From contig FREU01000007.1 in assembly GCA_900143615.1 (NCBI GenBank), forward strand, positions 144,612 to 208,611: DNA of 64,000 nt. The letters run 5' to 3'. Made by a program: the position numbers and the translations under genes. The notes under the pieces were generated by a model. The model was not told the DNA's origin and searched no databases. It saw nothing but the letters and a program-made list of their open reading frames with translations. Positions 37,462-46,637 of this stretch are shown here, piece after piece (the first letter of the stretch is position 1; the number at the start of each line of letters is the position of its first letter). This DNA is from Rhodobacteraceae bacterium Alg231-30. GTDB taxonomy: Bacteria > Pseudomonadota > Alphaproteobacteria > Rhodobacterales > Rhodobacteraceae.

Positions 37462-38280
37462 CTATACCGACGCGTTACAGACAGTCGTTTTGTGCAGTTT
37501 GTCCAAGACTTCGGCGACCACAAAAGCGGCAATGATTTCGGGCCGTTTGTCCCCCAAACGCGCACTGGCCATGGGGCATATCAAACGCTCAACGCGCGTT
37601 CCATCGTTTTGCTCTCGTAAAAAGCGGACAAATTTAGCGCGTTTGGTAGCCGAGCCGATCATCCCCACATAGGCCGCATCTTTTCGCCGCAACGCCTCAG
37701 CGCTTACTAAAAAGTCCAACGCATGATCATGAGTTAAAACGATAAAAGCACTCTGCGGTGGCGCGTTTCTTACAACGGCTTCGGGCAGTGGCGTGAGAAG
37801 CTTTTCAACACCTGCGCAGCTCATATCCAATTCCGCGACACGACTGTCCACCAGCATGCATTTCACTGGCAAATGCTGCATTTGATCGGCCAGCGCTCGC
37901 CCCACATGTCCCGCACCAAATACATAAACATGCGGCAAAGCACTGTCTTCGCGATATAAATTTGAAACCGCACGCTGTCGCATCGCATCATCCATCCGCG
38001 TCAGCACAACTTCGACGCGCCCGCCGCAACACTGACCAATCTCCGGCCCCAAAGGTACATCCATAAAGCAGGTTTTTGCGCGCTGCATCAGCAGCTTACG
38101 CGCCTCATCTAAAGCCATATACTCGAGCTGACCGCCGCCAATTGTGCCTGCCATACTTTTTGCGGAGACATACATCACTGCGCCTTCTTCACGCGGAGAA
38201 GACCCGCGCACACGGCTTAGGGCCACGCAAACAACTGCATCCTCACGCTCTAGAAACGATATGATGTCGCGCAGGCTCAT
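37462..38280 (-). CDS. xdhC: Xanthine dehydrogenase accessory protein XdhC
   Basis: XdhC binds and sulfurates the molybdenum cofactor and inserts it into xanthine dehydrogenase. The 272-residue product has the conserved GSSPREEGAVMYVS and GTIGGGQLEY segments, the CCGGRVEV motif and a Rossmann-like HVYVFGAGHVGRALA. The start overlaps the xdhB stop by 4 bases. Confidence 0.95.
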   Translation of the reverse strand: MSLRDIISFLEREDAVVCVALSRVRGSSPREEGAVMYVSAKSMAGTIGGGQLEYMALDEARKLLMQRAKTCFMDVPLGPEIGQCCGGRVEVVLTRMDDAMRQRAVSNLYREDSALPHVYVFGAGHVGRALADQMQHLPVKCMLVDSRVAELDMSCAGVEKLLTPLPEAVVRNAPPQSAFIVLTHDHALDFLVSAEALRRKDAAYVGMIGSATKRAKFVRFLREQNDGTRVERLICPMASARLGDKRPEIIAAFVVAEVLDKLHKTTVCNASV

Positions 38281-40583
38281 CGACGCAGCCGCTCAATGGC
38301 CATCAAAACACGTTCCGGCGTTGCCGGCGCATCCAGCCTCGGGCACTCCGCGTAATCCTTCACAGACGCTACCGCCATGCCCAGTGCTTCAAACACACAG
38401 ATCGGCAACATAAACGGCGGCTCGCCCACCGCTTTTGAGCGCTTGATCGTCAATTCACGGTTCTCAGACCAATCTGCCAATTCCACATTAAAAATGCGCG
38501 GTATGTCACTGGCCAGCGGTATTTTATAGGTACTGGGGGCATGCGTGCGCAGCCGTCCATCGTCATCCCACCACAGCTCTTCGGTGGTGAGCCAGCCGAG
38601 GCCTTGCACAAAGGCGCCTTCTACTTGTCCTACGTCCAAAACGGGGTTCAGCGACCGTCCCACATCATGCAACACATCCGCACGATCCACTGTGTATTCA
38701 CCGGTCAGCGTGTCGACGCTGACCTCTCCCACAGCAGCACCATAGGCATAGTAATAGAACGGACGCCCCTGACCCCTTGCGCGATCCCAGTGAATATCGG
38801 GGGTCTTGTAAAACCCTGCCGCCCAAAGCTGCACCCGCGCCATATAGGCCCGCTTTATGAAATCCCCAAAGGCAAAGCTCTCGCTACCAACAACCACCTG
38901 ATTGGGCAAAAATGCGACGTCACCTTCACTTACGCCCCATTCTTCACAGGCCCACGCCACCAGCCTCTCTTTGATCTGATCACAAGCGTTTAGCGCGGCC
39001 ATACCGTTTAAATCGGTGCCGGACGAGGCCGCCGTGGCCGAGGTATTGGGCACCTTTTCTGTGGTCGTTTTGGTGATTTTAATGCGCGTCACATCCACTT
39101 GAAACGCTTCCGCCACGACCTGCGCCACCTTTGTGTGCAACCCTTGTCCCATCTCGGTGCCACCATGGTTCAGCATAATTGAGCCATCGTTGTAAACATG
39201 CACCAAGGCGCCCGCCTGATTGAACCATGTCGCCGTAAAGCTGATGCCGAACTTCACCGGCGTCAACGAGATACCTTTGCGAATGATCCCGCCTTTGGCG
39301 TTATGCGCAAGCACCGCCTTGCGCCGCGCCTGATAGTCCGAGCGCGCTTCAAGATCGTCCACCAATCGCGCCAGAATATTGTCTTCAACCTCTTGGTGAT
39401 AGGGCGTCACATCGCCCTGAACGCCATAGAAATTCGCCTTGCGGATTTCTAGCGGATCGCGCCCCAACTCATAAGCAATCTCTTCAATCATCCGCTCAGC
39501 GGCCACCACCCCTTGGGGTCCTCCAAAACCGCGAAACGCAGTATTGGACACGGTGTTGGTCTTCATCGGCCGCGATGTCAGACGCACATGCGGATAAAAA
39601 TAGGCGTTATCCGCATGAAACAGCGCGCGATCGGTCACAGGGCCGGACAGATCCGAGCTCCACCCACAGCGCGCGGCAAACTGGCCTTCAACCGCCTGAA
39701 TGCGTCCTGCGTCATCAAAGGCCACATCGTAATCGACAACAAAATCATGCCGCTTGCCGGTGCTTTCCATATCCTGATCGCGGTCAGGGCGAATTTTGAC
39801 AGGACGGTTCCATGTCTTCGCCGCCAGCGCCGCCACAGCGCAAAACAGGTTCATCTGGCTTTCCTTACCACCAAACCCGCCGCCCATCCGACGCACATTC
39901 ACCACCACCGCGTTAGACGGCACACCCAAAACATGGGCTACCATATGCTGGGCCTCGCTGGGGTGCTGTGTGGAACAATGCACCACCACATCATCATCTT
40001 CACCCGGAATGGCAAAGGCAATGTGGCCTTCTAGATACATGTGGTCCTGACCACCGATGCGCATTTGCCCGGCAATACGATGCGCTGCTGTCTGACCCTC
40101 CGCCAAATCACCGCGCTCAAGCTTCAGCGGCTCGGTGATATGCGGATAGCCCGCCGCCATCGCCTCGGCCACATCAACGTGATGGGGCAATTCCTCGACC
40201 TCGACCTTGGCCAACTCAGCCGCACGGCGCGCCGCATCGCGGCTTTCTGCCACCACCGCAAAAATCGGCTGGCCCCAAAACTCGATTGTATCAGTCGCAA
40301 AAACCGGCTCGTCATGGCGCCCCGTCGGGCTGACGTCATTCTCACCGGGAATGTCGGCGGCCACGAGCACCCCCAGCACGCCAGGTGCCTCTTTGACCTT
40401 GCTCAGGCCAATCGATGAAATCCGCCCATGCGCCACATTGGATGTGCCCAAATAGGCATGCAACGTACCTGCGGGCTCAGCGATATCATCGCAATATTCC
40501 GCCCGCCCCGACACATGTTTGACCGCGCTGTCGTGCTGCAAGTCCTGATGTGCCGCGCCTTTGATCTCAACTGTTTGTTTCAT
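38277..40583 (-). CDS. xdhB: Xanthine dehydrogenase large (molybdenum) subunit
   Basis: XdhB carries the molybdopterin site where hypoxanthine and xanthine are hydroxylated toward urate. The 768-residue product has GGGFGGKESQ, AFRGFGGPQG and the C-terminal VGEPPFMLP, whose glutamate is the catalytic base. It lies 9 bases after xdhA and overlaps xdhC. Confidence 0.96.
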   Translation of the reverse strand: MKQTVEIKGAAHQDLQHDSAVKHVSGRAEYCDDIAEPAGTLHAYLGTSNVAHGRISSIGLSKVKEAPGVLGVLVAADIPGENDVSPTGRHDEPVFATDTIEFWGQPIFAVVAESRDAARRAAELAKVEVEELPHHVDVAEAMAAGYPHITEPLKLERGDLAEGQTAAHRIAGQMRIGGQDHMYLEGHIAFAIPGEDDDVVVHCSTQHPSEAQHMVAHVLGVPSNAVVVNVRRMGGGFGGKESQMNLFCAVAALAAKTWNRPVKIRPDRDQDMESTGKRHDFVVDYDVAFDDAGRIQAVEGQFAARCGWSSDLSGPVTDRALFHADNAYFYPHVRLTSRPMKTNTVSNTAFRGFGGPQGVVAAERMIEEIAYELGRDPLEIRKANFYGVQGDVTPYHQEVEDNILARLVDDLEARSDYQARRKAVLAHNAKGGIIRKGISLTPVKFGISFTATWFNQAGALVHVYNDGSIMLNHGGTEMGQGLHTKVAQVVAEAFQVDVTRIKITKTTTEKVPNTSATAASSGTDLNGMAALNACDQIKERLVAWACEEWGVSEGDVAFLPNQVVVGSESFAFGDFIKRAYMARVQLWAAGFYKTPDIHWDRARGQGRPFYYYAYGAAVGEVSVDTLTGEYTVDRADVLHDVGRSLNPVLDVGQVEGAFVQGLGWLTTEELWWDDDGRLRTHAPSTYKIPLASDIPRIFNVELADWSENRELTIKRSKAVGEPPFMLPICVFEALGMAVASVKDYAECPRLDAPATPERVLMAIERLRR

Positions 40584-40592
40584 GCCGCTCCC

Positions 40593-42044
40593 TCACACGC
40601 GCTCAAGCCGCGCCTGCGCGCCGGAGTGTTCCATCCAAAAGCGGCGAAACAGGTTTTGCGCCACTGTCATGCGATACGCGGACGATGCACGCATGTCGCT
40701 AAGAGGCTGAAAATCCTCAACCAACATCTTCGCTGCAGCCATCACGACGTCTTCGCTAAATGGCTGCCCGACCAAGGTAGCTTCCGCCGCCGACGCACGT
40801 TTTGGCGTCGCCGCCATTCCCCCAAAGGCAATCCGCGCAGATGTAACAACACCGCCCTCACAGGCTAGATTGAACCCCACCGCAACAGACGAGATATCCT
40901 CGTCCCGCCGCTTGGAAATTTTATACGCTGCCATCACACCACTTGAGCTACGGGGGATGGTAATCGCCTCAACAAATTCGCCCTGCGCACGGTCTTGTTT
41001 GCCATAGGCCACAAAGAAATCCTCAAGCGCGATCTCGCGCCGCACGTCCCCTTTGCGCAACGTCAATCGAGCCCCCAAGGCAATCAACACAGGCGGCGTG
41101 TCTCCGATCGGCGAGCCATTGGCGATATTGCCGCCAATGGTGCCCATATTTCGAACCTGCCATCCTGCGATGCGATCCCAATAGGCACCCAGATGCGGGT
41201 AATGCTGGGCAATAACGTCCTGTGCATCACTATAAGTGACACCTGCCCCCAAAACCACGGCATCTTCGCGCACCGTAATCTGACGCAACCCGTCCAAATG
41301 GCCGACCAAAACCGCCGGAGAAATATTGCGCAGAAACTTGGTCACCCACAGCCCTACATCAGTTGATCCTGCCACAATCATCGCCTCTGGCTCGGCAACC
41401 AGCACCTGTGCCAAATCATCCACATCGACAGGCAGAATGGTGCGACTTGTGCCTTTGCTCACCACCACACGACGCCCATCACGCAACGCCAATAGCTGCG
41501 CGCTGACGGCTTCACGTTCACGGTTGAGATGCGCCTCGGTCGCCGAGCCAAATTCGGTCATTGCCTGTGCGGCTCGAATAATGGGCGCGTAGCCCGTACA
41601 GCGACACAGGTTGCCCTGAATGGCTGTTTCAATCTCAGCTTCAATAGGCTGCGCGTTCTGCATCCACAGCGCATAGAGCGACATCACAAAGCCAGGCGTG
41701 CAAAATCCACATTGACTGGCGTGATGCGCCACCATCGCCTCTTGCACGGGGCTTAGCCGCCCATCGGGACCGGAGAGATGTTCAATCGTGACAATATGAC
41801 AGCCATCCAGCGAGGCGACAAACCGGATACAGGCGTTTACCACCTCATAATGTAAACCAGTCTCGCTCAACCGCCCAACCAGCACTGTACAGGCGCCACA
41901 ATCGCCCTCTGCGCAGCCTTCTTTGGTGCCCATCAGCCGACGTTCAAGGCGCAGAAAGTCCAGCAATGTGTCCTCGGCGGCCACCTCGCGCAGCGCAACA
42001 TCGCGCCCGTTTAACAGAAAGCGGATTTCTTCTCTGTGCTGCAT
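40593..42044 (-). CDS. xdhA: Xanthine dehydrogenase small (FeS/FAD) subunit
   Basis: XdhA passes electrons from the molybdenum subunit to NAD through two [2Fe-2S] clusters and FAD. With the ATG at 42042-42044 it is 483 residues. The plant-type cluster is C44, C49 and C52 (CAEGDCGAC); the second has CGFCTPGF and CRCTGY. The FAD domain has AGSTDVGLWV and TIGGNIANGSPIGD. A start 24 bases upstream is possible, but AGAGGA sits at good spacing before 42044. Confidence 0.95.
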   Translation of the reverse strand: MQHREEIRFLLNGRDVALREVAAEDTLLDFLRLERRLMGTKEGCAEGDCGACTVLVGRLSETGLHYEVVNACIRFVASLDGCHIVTIEHLSGPDGRLSPVQEAMVAHHASQCGFCTPGFVMSLYALWMQNAQPIEAEIETAIQGNLCRCTGYAPIIRAAQAMTEFGSATEAHLNREREAVSAQLLALRDGRRVVVSKGTSRTILPVDVDDLAQVLVAEPEAMIVAGSTDVGLWVTKFLRNISPAVLVGHLDGLRQITVREDAVVLGAGVTYSDAQDVIAQHYPHLGAYWDRIAGWQVRNMGTIGGNIANGSPIGDTPPVLIALGARLTLRKGDVRREIALEDFFVAYGKQDRAQGEFVEAITIPRSSSGVMAAYKISKRRDEDISSVAVGFNLACEGGVVTSARIAFGGMAATPKRASAAEATLVGQPFSEDVVMAAAKMLVEDFQPLSDMRASSAYRMTVAQNLFRRFWMEHSGAQARLERV

Positions 42045-42146
42045 TCTGTCCTCTTGAGGTTGGTTCATTTGCCCTGCGCCATCGCGCCTTTGGCGCAGTC
42101 TAGCAAGGCTTTAGTGTTGGTCGATAGCAGGCTTTTGGCAAATCTA

Positions 42147-42165
42147 TTTCAATAAATCATTGAAA
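42147..42165. promoter_or_regulatory. Candidate LysR operator between xdhA and its regulator
   Basis: TTTCAAT-AAATC-ATTGAAA is a perfect 7+5+7 palindrome and contains the T-N11-A core of LysR sites. It is 69 bases before the LysR start and 103 bases before xdhA, so it could serve both autoregulation and xdh control. Confidence 0.65.
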
Positions 42166-42233
42166 ATCTCCTCTCAATCCTGTCGATATGATGCAAATAT
42201 CAGCGCAGAACACCGCACCACAAGGAGATCACC

Positions 42234-43148
42234 ATGCCCTACCTAGAGAGTCTCAAGGTCTTTGTGCGCGTGGTCGAGTTGGGCTCGATCACCTCAGGCG
42301 GGCGGGACTTGCGTCTCACACCTGCTGTAGCCTCAAATCGGGTCAAGGAGCTTGAAACCCGACTGGGTGTGCGCCTGTTTAACCGCACCACCCGCAATCT
42401 GTCTCCTACCGAAGCGGGCAAGACGTTTTACGATCACGCTCGCACCGTGATTGATGCACTGGAAGAGGCCGAAGCGGTGGTTGCAGGCTTTTCCGACAGC
42501 CCACGCGGCACCATCCGTGTCACCGCCCCGCTGGGGGTTGGGCGGCGTATCATTGCGCCGCTGATTCCGCGATTTGCCGAAAAATATCCGCAGGTGGATG
42601 TGCGCCTCAGGCTGTCTGACCGCAACGTGGACTTATTTCAAGACGGGTTGGATGTGGCTTTTGTGCTGGGGGAACTCAAGGATTCTGATCTAAAACTCCG
42701 CAAGATTGCAGACTGTGCCCGCGTGTTGGTCGCCGCCCCCTCTTATTTGGCGCGCGCAGGCACACCGCAGTCGCCGGATGATTTACTCGGGGATCACAAC
42801 TGCCTCTTGCTGCGGTTTCCACGCTCGCCCGAATACTACTGGACGCTGCAAACCGACACCGGCCCGCGCAAAATCGAAGCCTCAGGCCGCTTTGATGCTG
42901 ACGATGGCGATGTGTTGACCCAATGGGCGCGCCAAGGCTCAGGCATTGCCAACCGCCCACGCTTTGATGTGGTCGCTGATCTTGCCTCAGGGGATTTGGT
43001 AGAGGTTCTGCCTGACACGCCGCCCTTGCCGGCGAGCTTTGGTTGCCTTTACCCGCATCGCAAACTTCAAGACCCCAAAATCCGCCTGTTTGTCGACTTC
43101 ATGTGTCAGGAAAGCCGACCGGCGCTGGATCGGCTAAACCGCGTCTAA
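42234..43148 (+). CDS. LysR-family transcriptional regulator, divergent from xdh
   Basis: A 304-residue LysR protein. The helix-turn-helix is at about residues 5-65 (VRVVELGSITSGGRDLRLTPAVASNRVKELETRLGVRLFNRTTR), followed by a substrate-binding domain. AAGGAGAT precedes the ATG. It resembles the large CrgA-type subgroup. Its divergent position suggests control of xdhABC. The 3' end overlaps the opposite-strand cyclase gene by 4 bases. Confidence 0.9.
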   Translation: MPYLESLKVFVRVVELGSITSGGRDLRLTPAVASNRVKELETRLGVRLFNRTTRNLSPTEAGKTFYDHARTVIDALEEAEAVVAGFSDSPRGTIRVTAPLGVGRRIIAPLIPRFAEKYPQVDVRLRLSDRNVDLFQDGLDVAFVLGELKDSDLKLRKIADCARVLVAAPSYLARAGTPQSPDDLLGDHNCLLLRFPRSPEYYWTLQTDTGPRKIEASGRFDADDGDVLTQWARQGSGIANRPRFDVVADLASGDLVEVLPDTPPLPASFGCLYPHRKLQDPKIRLFVDFMCQESRPALDRLNRV

Positions 43149-44149
43149 TGCGCCAGCGGTCCAGTTTCGCGCAACGCACTGTGAAACAGCGTATAGGTCG
43201 CCCGCCCCTCGTGTTTAGAGGCGTAAAGCGCCGCATCCGCATCTGCCATCAACTGATCGACATTGTTCAGCCCGCCACCATCATAGATCGAAATCCCGAT
43301 ACTGGCCGAAATCCGACAAAGCGTATCTTTATAGGCCACTGGCTTTTCAACTTTGGAAATGATCCTCTCTGCAATTCGCGACAGCTTTTCAGGGTTTGTC
43401 GTGCCATTGATCACAAGCACAAACTCATCTCCGCCAACGCGCGCGACACAGTCGGCATCACGACTGGACTCAACCAGCACCTTCGCCACATGTTGCAACA
43501 CAGTGTCGCCCGCTGCATGCCCTTTGGTGTCATTGACCGCCTTAAAGAAATCCAGATCGACATGCATCAATCCAAACGGCATGTCATCGCGCACCATACG
43601 CGGCAAAATATGGTCCAGCGCGCGGCGGTTTTTTAATCCCGTCAACGTGTCGGTATAGGCCTGTTCTTCCGCCGCAATCTTGGCGCCTTGCAATCGCTGA
43701 TTAAGTTTGCGGGACGCTTCCATCGCCGCCGATTTCGCCTCAACCAGATACAGCATCTCAATTGTCAAATCCGTGGCGGCAAAATCTGCTGCAGTGAGCT
43801 CATATTCTTGTACCGCATCAAGGATCGAGATCCCGAAACTCATATTGATAATTGCGCCACAATCATGTGGCAAAGGCACGACTATCGCCTTTAAGTCCGT
43901 GCAGGGCTTCAGCTGTTTGCGCAGATGCAATTTTTGCCCAGTCGCGGCCAAAAGTTCTTTCATTGATTGGATTGATCGCGGCCTGCGCAGCTCAAAAATG
44001 CTCAGAAAATCCTGCCCGACAAGATCCCAATCGGGGTGCAGCTTGCGAAGAGTTGGCCCCGCATGAACAATATCGCCATGCTGATCAACAATCACATGCA
44101 TTGGCGACAACGCATCTAGAACGGTGGCTATCTCTTGATATCGATCCAT
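43145..44149 (-). CDS. Diguanylate cyclase with H-NOX-associated sensory domain
   Basis: A 334-residue cytoplasmic protein. The N-terminal ~150 residues look like the H-NOX-associated (HNOBA) domain (VDQHGDIVHAGPTL, IINMSFGISILDAV), then a short coiled coil and a GGDEF domain with intact RVGGDEF. An RDAD inhibitory site lies five residues before it, so it should make cyclic di-GMP and be product-inhibited. No EAL domain is present. It is 15 bases downstream of the H-NOX gene. Pairing of H-NOX with cyclic-di-GMP enzymes is known in roseobacters, where nitric oxide changes biofilm formation. ATG 44149 is preferred over the GTG at 44152. Confidence 0.93.
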   Translation of the reverse strand: MDRYQEIATVLDALSPMHVIVDQHGDIVHAGPTLRKLHPDWDLVGQDFLSIFELRRPRSIQSMKELLAATGQKLHLRKQLKPCTDLKAIVVPLPHDCGAIINMSFGISILDAVQEYELTAADFAATDLTIEMLYLVEAKSAAMEASRKLNQRLQGAKIAAEEQAYTDTLTGLKNRRALDHILPRMVRDDMPFGLMHVDLDFFKAVNDTKGHAAGDTVLQHVAKVLVESSRDADCVARVGGDEFVLVINGTTNPEKLSRIAERIISKVEKPVAYKDTLCRISASIGISIYDGGGLNNVDQLMADADAALYASKHEGRATYTLFHSALRETGPLAH

Positions 44150-44164
44150 CACGCTCCCTCCGCT

Positions 44165-44752
44165 TTACCCGGTGCGCGCGCCAAGCTCAAAGCGACGCCC
44201 ACTTGCAAAAGCAGTTTCCACCAAAGCGATCTCGATGATCTCTGTGCCGCCTTCTTCACCTTTGTGTTCCAAAAAAACAAGCGCACCATAATCGTCCGCC
44301 ATAGTGCGCAGAACCCCCATCACAACATGGCCAAACCCCGGATGTTCGTGCGTACACAACAGTTTAAAGTGGCTAGCTTCCAGCTCTACCAATTCCAGGC
44401 GGGGCAGGTTCAAATCGTCTACCGCCAATCTGGCGCGATCATGCAAATCATCCAGAGAATGTAGAAACTCGACAAAGGTCACACCGCCGAAACGCAGCAA
44501 ACGTCTTAAGGCCTCAACATTTGGATGGGACACCAAATAAGTTCCAAGATCCTCAAGCACCGTTTCGCTAGGAACCCCAATAACCTGAGCTGCCGCCTCG
44601 ACAAGCTTGTGGGTTGTGCTGTCATCATAATGCAGCATCGCTTCAAATTCGGTTATTTCAACGTCCGCAGCCCGCGAAACGTCGACCCAACGTGCCTGTC
44701 CATAGCTATCGCGGACAAAACACTGGATTGCTCTATTGATCAGACCGTGCAT
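44165..44752 (-). CDS. H-NOX heme nitric-oxide/oxygen sensor, atypical distal motif
   Basis: A 195-residue H-NOX (HNOB) protein beginning MHGLINRAIQCFVRDSYG, the standard opening. The proximal heme ligand is H104 in LDDLHDRA, and the conserved proline follows in NLPRL. The YxSxR motif that normally contacts the heme propionates is replaced by C133-T-H135-E-H137, so none of the three residues is kept. AAGGGG precedes the ATG at 44752; a GTG two codons earlier is less likely. It should bind NO and regulate the cyclase downstream. Confidence 0.92.
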   Translation of the reverse strand: MHGLINRAIQCFVRDSYGQARWVDVSRAADVEITEFEAMLHYDDSTTHKLVEAAAQVIGVPSETVLEDLGTYLVSHPNVEALRRLLRFGGVTFVEFLHSLDDLHDRARLAVDDLNLPRLELVELEASHFKLLCTHEHPGFGHVVMGVLRTMADDYGALVFLEHKGEEGGTEIIEIALVETAFASGRRFELGARTG

Positions 44753-44815
44753 GGTCACACCCCTTACGCTTCATCCCAATATGTGTCGCTGGACATTAAG
44801 AAAATACCAACGATC

Positions 44816-46567
44816 TCATTTCGACGGGAAAAGCTCTTTGTTTTCAATCCATAACGACTTCTTACTACTTGGCGCGATTCGGTATTCCCCCACCAACATC
44901 GCCCGCATATCCTCAACGGTAAGCGCCGCACCATTTGCCACCGTCAAATAGGCCCCAAAGAACAACTGACCTTCTCGGCTAACCACCGCCACCGCATCAT
45001 ACCGCCCCGCACGTCCGGGCAAGAAGAACACGCCTTCCTGTTCGGGATGGTTGGGGTCAAAATCGGCAATCACCAAAATACAGCCGGGATCAGAGCGTTC
45101 CGCACACCGCGCGGTCCAGTCGTTTAACCGAAACTCGGGAACCCGCGCCAATACATCCGAACTTAGGGTTACATCTTCTGGCAAAACCTGAACCAGCGCC
45201 AACAACCCCGCCCCCCGACTTTGATCAGGTGCGATGGTCTTACGGGTCTCAAACGCGTAACGGTCCGAATTCGCGGCCGCCAGCAAACTTGCCTCGCGGA
45301 TCGCTGCGTGCTCATCCCCTTCAAGGTCATGCAAAATCGCCAGCCCCTCGCGCCCCGGTTTGCCCCATTGATGCGCCATTTCCCAAACCGCGCTTTCATC
45401 GACATCAACCTGATTGTCCAAATACCGCGCCAATTGACTGCTGGTAGACACAGCTTCAGCATTAAACAGAGGAGTCAGCCAAATCGCGCACCCGACAAAT
45501 ATCAAGGCAGCAATGCGAATATTAGCTTGTCGGATACGCGCCAGCCATCGGCCGCGTAAAATAACAGACCCTGCATAGGCGGCACTGTATAACGATACCA
45601 CTGCGGCCACCGATGCCGCTGTCAATCGCGATGGCGTCCATCCAAATTCCGCAACCCGCAGCCAGATGGCATAGGCCGCAAGCGCCGCCAAAACCGGCAA
45701 CATCAGCGCCAAAGCGGCTGTCGCCCACCGCATCCATCCGGTTTTCACCGCATCTGCATCTTCTTTGTCCAGCGCGATACTAACAAGGCTCACACACCCC
45801 AATGCCACAGCCAAAAGCGTAGCGGCGGGACTAAGACCGCCAAACCAGTCTTGCCGGTCTTGCAACAACAGCGCGGCAATAAACACAACCACGACCACAA
45901 CCATGACCGGCACCAGCATGCGCAACAACCGCAGCACCAGAAACGGCGACAAGACCGCGCGCAATTCATGCACAACCGACAGCCCTAGCCCCAAAGCCAT
46001 ACCGGTGAAAACCTGCGGCACAGCATCAATGTCTAAAAGGTCTTCGATGACCGTCACGCCAACAATCTCAAGCAAGGCGTTGGACAAGATCAGCACCGCC
46101 CAGACCACGGCCACAAAAAGCCAGCTGGCGCTATAACGCACAACAATGCTCCAACTGGCCTCAAACAGACGCGCATAGTCGCGGAAACTGGCGTGATCCT
46201 GAATAATCACTGCAGCAAACGGCGTGCCAATGAACAGAAAAATTGCCCAAGCATACACCGGGTGTCCAGCTTGGAAAAACGCTTCCAGCGTTTCAAAACG
46301 CATTCCGGCCCAAGCAACCAACGCCGCCGCAACCAGTGACAACAGCCCCGCAGACGGGATCGCGCGCATCACCTGAGCCGGACCGCTTAGCGCCAGAAGA
46401 ACCGCGAAGAAGCCCGCAACTGCGGCAGACGCGCCCAAAAACAGATGCGGCGCAATTGCCACATCCTGAGCCTTCTCCATCAAAACCCAAATCGACAGCC
46501 CCGCCAATGCGCCAATCAGCGCAAGTTCGGCCCGGCCCGCCATGGTCCGTCCTTCCCCAGAGTGCAT
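44816..46567 (-). CDS. DUF4153 multi-spanning membrane protein
   Basis: A 583-residue protein of unknown function. About 10-12 hydrophobic segments cover residues 15-400, followed by a soluble C-terminal region of about 180 residues. The layout and segments such as HPVYAWAIFLFIGTPFA match DUF4153. Three in-frame ATGs are possible; that at 46567 has AGGAGG at ideal spacing, while 46543 is also plausible. No partner is evident. Confidence 0.8.
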   Translation of the reverse strand: MHSGEGRTMAGRAELALIGALAGLSIWVLMEKAQDVAIAPHLFLGASAAVAGFFAVLLALSGPAQVMRAIPSAGLLSLVAAALVAWAGMRFETLEAFFQAGHPVYAWAIFLFIGTPFAAVIIQDHASFRDYARLFEASWSIVVRYSASWLFVAVVWAVLILSNALLEIVGVTVIEDLLDIDAVPQVFTGMALGLGLSVVHELRAVLSPFLVLRLLRMLVPVMVVVVVVFIAALLLQDRQDWFGGLSPAATLLAVALGCVSLVSIALDKEDADAVKTGWMRWATAALALMLPVLAALAAYAIWLRVAEFGWTPSRLTAASVAAVVSLYSAAYAGSVILRGRWLARIRQANIRIAALIFVGCAIWLTPLFNAEAVSTSSQLARYLDNQVDVDESAVWEMAHQWGKPGREGLAILHDLEGDEHAAIREASLLAAANSDRYAFETRKTIAPDQSRGAGLLALVQVLPEDVTLSSDVLARVPEFRLNDWTARCAERSDPGCILVIADFDPNHPEQEGVFFLPGRAGRYDAVAVVSREGQLFFGAYLTVANGAALTVEDMRAMLVGEYRIAPSSKKSLWIENKELFPSK

Positions 46568-46637
46568 GAACCCCTCCTGCATCCCAGCAGCAGTTTATGC
46601 CAGAAAAGGTATAGAAAACAATATGGTTTCGCGGCCG

